Below are positions 62,597 to 64,000 of a stretch of 64,000 nucleotides of DNA, piece by piece. Within the stretch, counting starts at the first letter, position 1, and every line of letters starts with the position of its first letter. Made by a program: the position numbers and the translations under genes. This DNA is from an uncultured Opitutia bacterium (GTDB taxonomy: Bacteria > Verrucomicrobiota > Verrucomicrobiia > Opitutales > Opitutaceae), in NCBI GenBank assembly GCA_903859715.1, contig CAIONS010000069.1, positions 1-64,000 on the forward strand. The letters are read 5' to 3'. Below the pieces are notes generated by a model. The model saw only the letters and a list, made by a program, of their open reading frames with translations. It was not told the origin of the DNA and did not search any database.

Positions 62597-64000
62597 ATGT
62601 CTTCTCCCATCAGCAACGTCCGCCCCGCCCCCGACCCGCTTATCGCCGATCTCGCTGACTACGCGCTCACCGCGCCGATCACCAGCGACGAAGCCCTCGA
62701 CACCGCCCGGTGGTGTCTCGTGGACACACTGGCCTGCGGCATCATGGCCCTGGCCTATCCGGCCTGCACCAAGCTCCTCGGCCCCGTCGTCCCCGGCACC
62801 GCGATCCGGCACGGCTCCCGGGTTCCCGGCACAAGCTACGAACTCGATCCTGTGCAGGGCGCATTCAACATCGGCACCATCGTCCGCTGGCTCGACTTCA
62901 ACGACACGTGGCTCGCCGCCGAATGGGGTCACCCCTCCGACAACCTCGGCGCCATCCTCGCCACCGCCGACTGGCTCAGCCGCAATCAAGCCGCCGGCAC
63001 TCCGGTCTCCGCCTTCAACTCGCCCCTCACCCCTCGTCCTTCGTCTCTCACGATCAGTGATGTCCTCGTCGCGATGGTGAAAGCCCACGAGATCCAGGGC
63101 GTGCTCGCCCTCGAGAACTCCTTCAATCGTGTCGGTCTCGATCACGTTCTCCTGGTCCGTGTCGCTTCCACTGCCGTCACCACCGTCATGCTCGGCGGCA
63201 CGCGCGACCAGGTCATCAATGCCATCTCCCACGCCTGGATCGACGGCTCCGCCCTCCGCACCTACCGCCACGCACCCAACACCGGTTCGCGCAAGTCCTG
63301 GGCCGCCGGCGACGCCACCAGTCGCGCCGTCCGCCTTGCCCTCATCGCCATGACCGGCGAGATGGGCTATCCCTCCGCGCTCACCGCCAAGACGTGGGGA
63401 TTCCAGGATGTCTCCTTCAAGGGCAACTCCCTCAAACTCGCCCGCCCGCCCGGCAGCTACGTGATGGAGCAGATTCTCTTCAAGCTCTCCTTCCCCGCCG
63501 AATTTCATGCGCAGACCGCCGTCGAGTGCGCCGTGCAGCTTCACCCGCTCGTGCAATCCCGTCTCGACCAGATCGAGCGCATCGAGCTGACCACGCATGA
63601 GTCAGCCATCCGCATCATCGACAAAACCGGCCCGCTGCATAACCCCGCTGACCGCGACCACTGCCTCCAGTACATGACCGCCATCGGCCTGATCTTCGGC
63701 GGACTCACTGCCGATCATTACGAGGACAAAATCGCCGCGGACCCGCGCATCGACGCTCTTCGCGCGAAGATGTCCGTCACCGAGGACAAGCAGTACTCGA
63801 AGGACTACCTCGACGCCGACAAACGCTCCATCGCCAATGCCGTCCAAGTCTTTTTCAAGGACGGCTCCAAGACCGGCAAGGTCGCGGTCGAATACCCCAT
63901 CGGCCATCGCCGCCGCCGTCAGGAAGGCATCCCGATTCTCCAGCAAAAAGCCCTCGGCGCCTTCGCCGCCCACTATGGGAGTGCCAAGGCCACCCAGCTC
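62597..64000 (+). CDS. prpD: 2-methylcitrate dehydratase, 3' end beyond window
   Basis: This gene is missing from the ORF track because it runs off the window; 468 codons are present. The start [15 protein letters not shown] is 80 bp after prpC. MmgE/PrpD family features are [22 protein letters not shown] near residue 95, [21 protein letters not shown] near 160, and [13 protein letters not shown] near 265. [16 protein letters not shown] near 432-447 is typical of PrpD close to its C-terminus. The enzyme dehydrates 2-methylcitrate to 2-methyl-cis-aconitate. Only about 15-20 residues are probably missing. With prpB and prpC it gives a near-complete methylcitrate pathway. Confidence 0.95.
   Translation, partial: MSSPISNVRPAPDPLIADLADYALTAPITSDEALDTARWCLVDTLACGIMALAYPACTKLLGPVVPGTAIRHGSRVPGTSYELDPVQGAFNIGTIVRWLDFNDTWLAAEWGHPSDNLGAILATADWLSRNQAAGTPVSAFNSPLTPRPSSLTISDVLVAMVKAHEIQGVLALENSFNRVGLDHVLLVRVASTAVTTVMLGGTRDQVINAISHAWIDGSALRTYRHAPNTGSRKSWAAGDATSRAVRLALIAMTGEMGYPSALTAKTWGFQDVSFKGNSLKLARPPGSYVMEQILFKLSFPAEFHAQTAVECAVQLHPLVQSRLDQIERIELTTHESAIRIIDKTGPLHNPADRDHCLQYMTAIGLIFGGLTADHYEDKIAADPRIDALRAKMSVTEDKQYSKDYLDADKRSIANAVQVFFKDGSKTGKVAVEYPIGHRRRRQEGIPILQQKALGAFAAHYGSAKATQL

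Overview
This window is GC-rich, densely packed chromosomal DNA from a Gram-negative, carbohydrate-degrading bacterium. The best guess is Verrucomicrobiota, probably Opitutaceae. Supporting signs are a TonB-dependent receptor with an N-terminal coiled coil, orphan MacB/FtsX permeases of the ADOP type, a PmoA/DUF6807 protein, many GH families, a GTP-type PEP carboxykinase, and many intergenic hairpin repeats whose spurious translations read like TTKGTKSTK. The assignment is inferred from gene content only. No rRNA, tRNA, CRISPR array, transposase or phage gene was seen, and no stretch longer than about 260 bases lacks a gene.

Layout. (1) 0.1-9.9 kb is mixed housekeeping: pckG, a secreted hypothetical, a YCII protein, a 55-aa membrane protein missed by the ORF track, a CDF metal transporter, a double-ACT protein, a DUF3299 protein, a large heparinase II/III-like enzyme and two small proteins. 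(2) 9.9-13.9 kb (minus) holds four genes: zinc alcohol dehydrogenase, SDR, 2-hydroxyacid dehydrogenase and a fuconolactonase-like amidohydrolase. This looks like oxidative catabolism of a sugar such as L-fucose or L-rhamnose. A divergent TIM-barrel glycosidase-like gene shares an intergenic region carrying an 18-bp perfect palindrome. (3) 16.4-26.6 kb carries an AraC regulator divergent from a PhyH dioxygenase, a two-domain ferritin-like protein, an SSS symporter with a short Kelch-like extension, a Gfo/Idh/MocA oxidoreductase, an ABC exporter, a secreted protein and a mutarotase-like protein. (4) 26.7-31.8 kb holds two tandem ADOP permeases. (5) 32.0-52.4 kb (minus) is a large glycan-utilisation locus: GH43, S51 peptidase, M28 peptidase, GH127, GH51, then three copies of a secreted module (family A, about 620-645 aa, plus a six-Asp-box beta-propeller), with a class V aminotransferase fold protein, a PmoA-like protein and a GH78 rhamnosidase between copies. 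Seven ATGA start/stop overlaps tie parts of the window together, six of them in this locus. (6) 52.5-57.8 kb has a xylose-isomerase-like TIM-barrel gene, a LacI regulator and a TonB receptor ending in a strong terminator. (7) 57.9-59.8 kb is an ABC FtsX permease/ATPase pair. (8) 59.9-64.0 kb has a DUF2062 gene and the methylcitrate-cycle genes prpB, prpC and prpD, the last cut by the window end.

How it fits together (inference). The TonB receptor imports arabinose/rhamnose-containing oligosaccharides. Leaderless GH51, GH127, GH43 and GH78 enzymes hydrolyse them, probably inside the cell, while the exported A/propeller modules act outside on an unknown substrate. Deoxysugar breakdown can yield three-carbon products, which would give the prp genes and PEP carboxykinase a role.

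The best candidates for something undescribed are the triplicated family-A/propeller module and the intergenic hairpins. The hairpin arms are themselves tandem arrays of 7-, 8- or 9-nt units, and one palindrome pair sits in frame inside the M28 peptidase leader.
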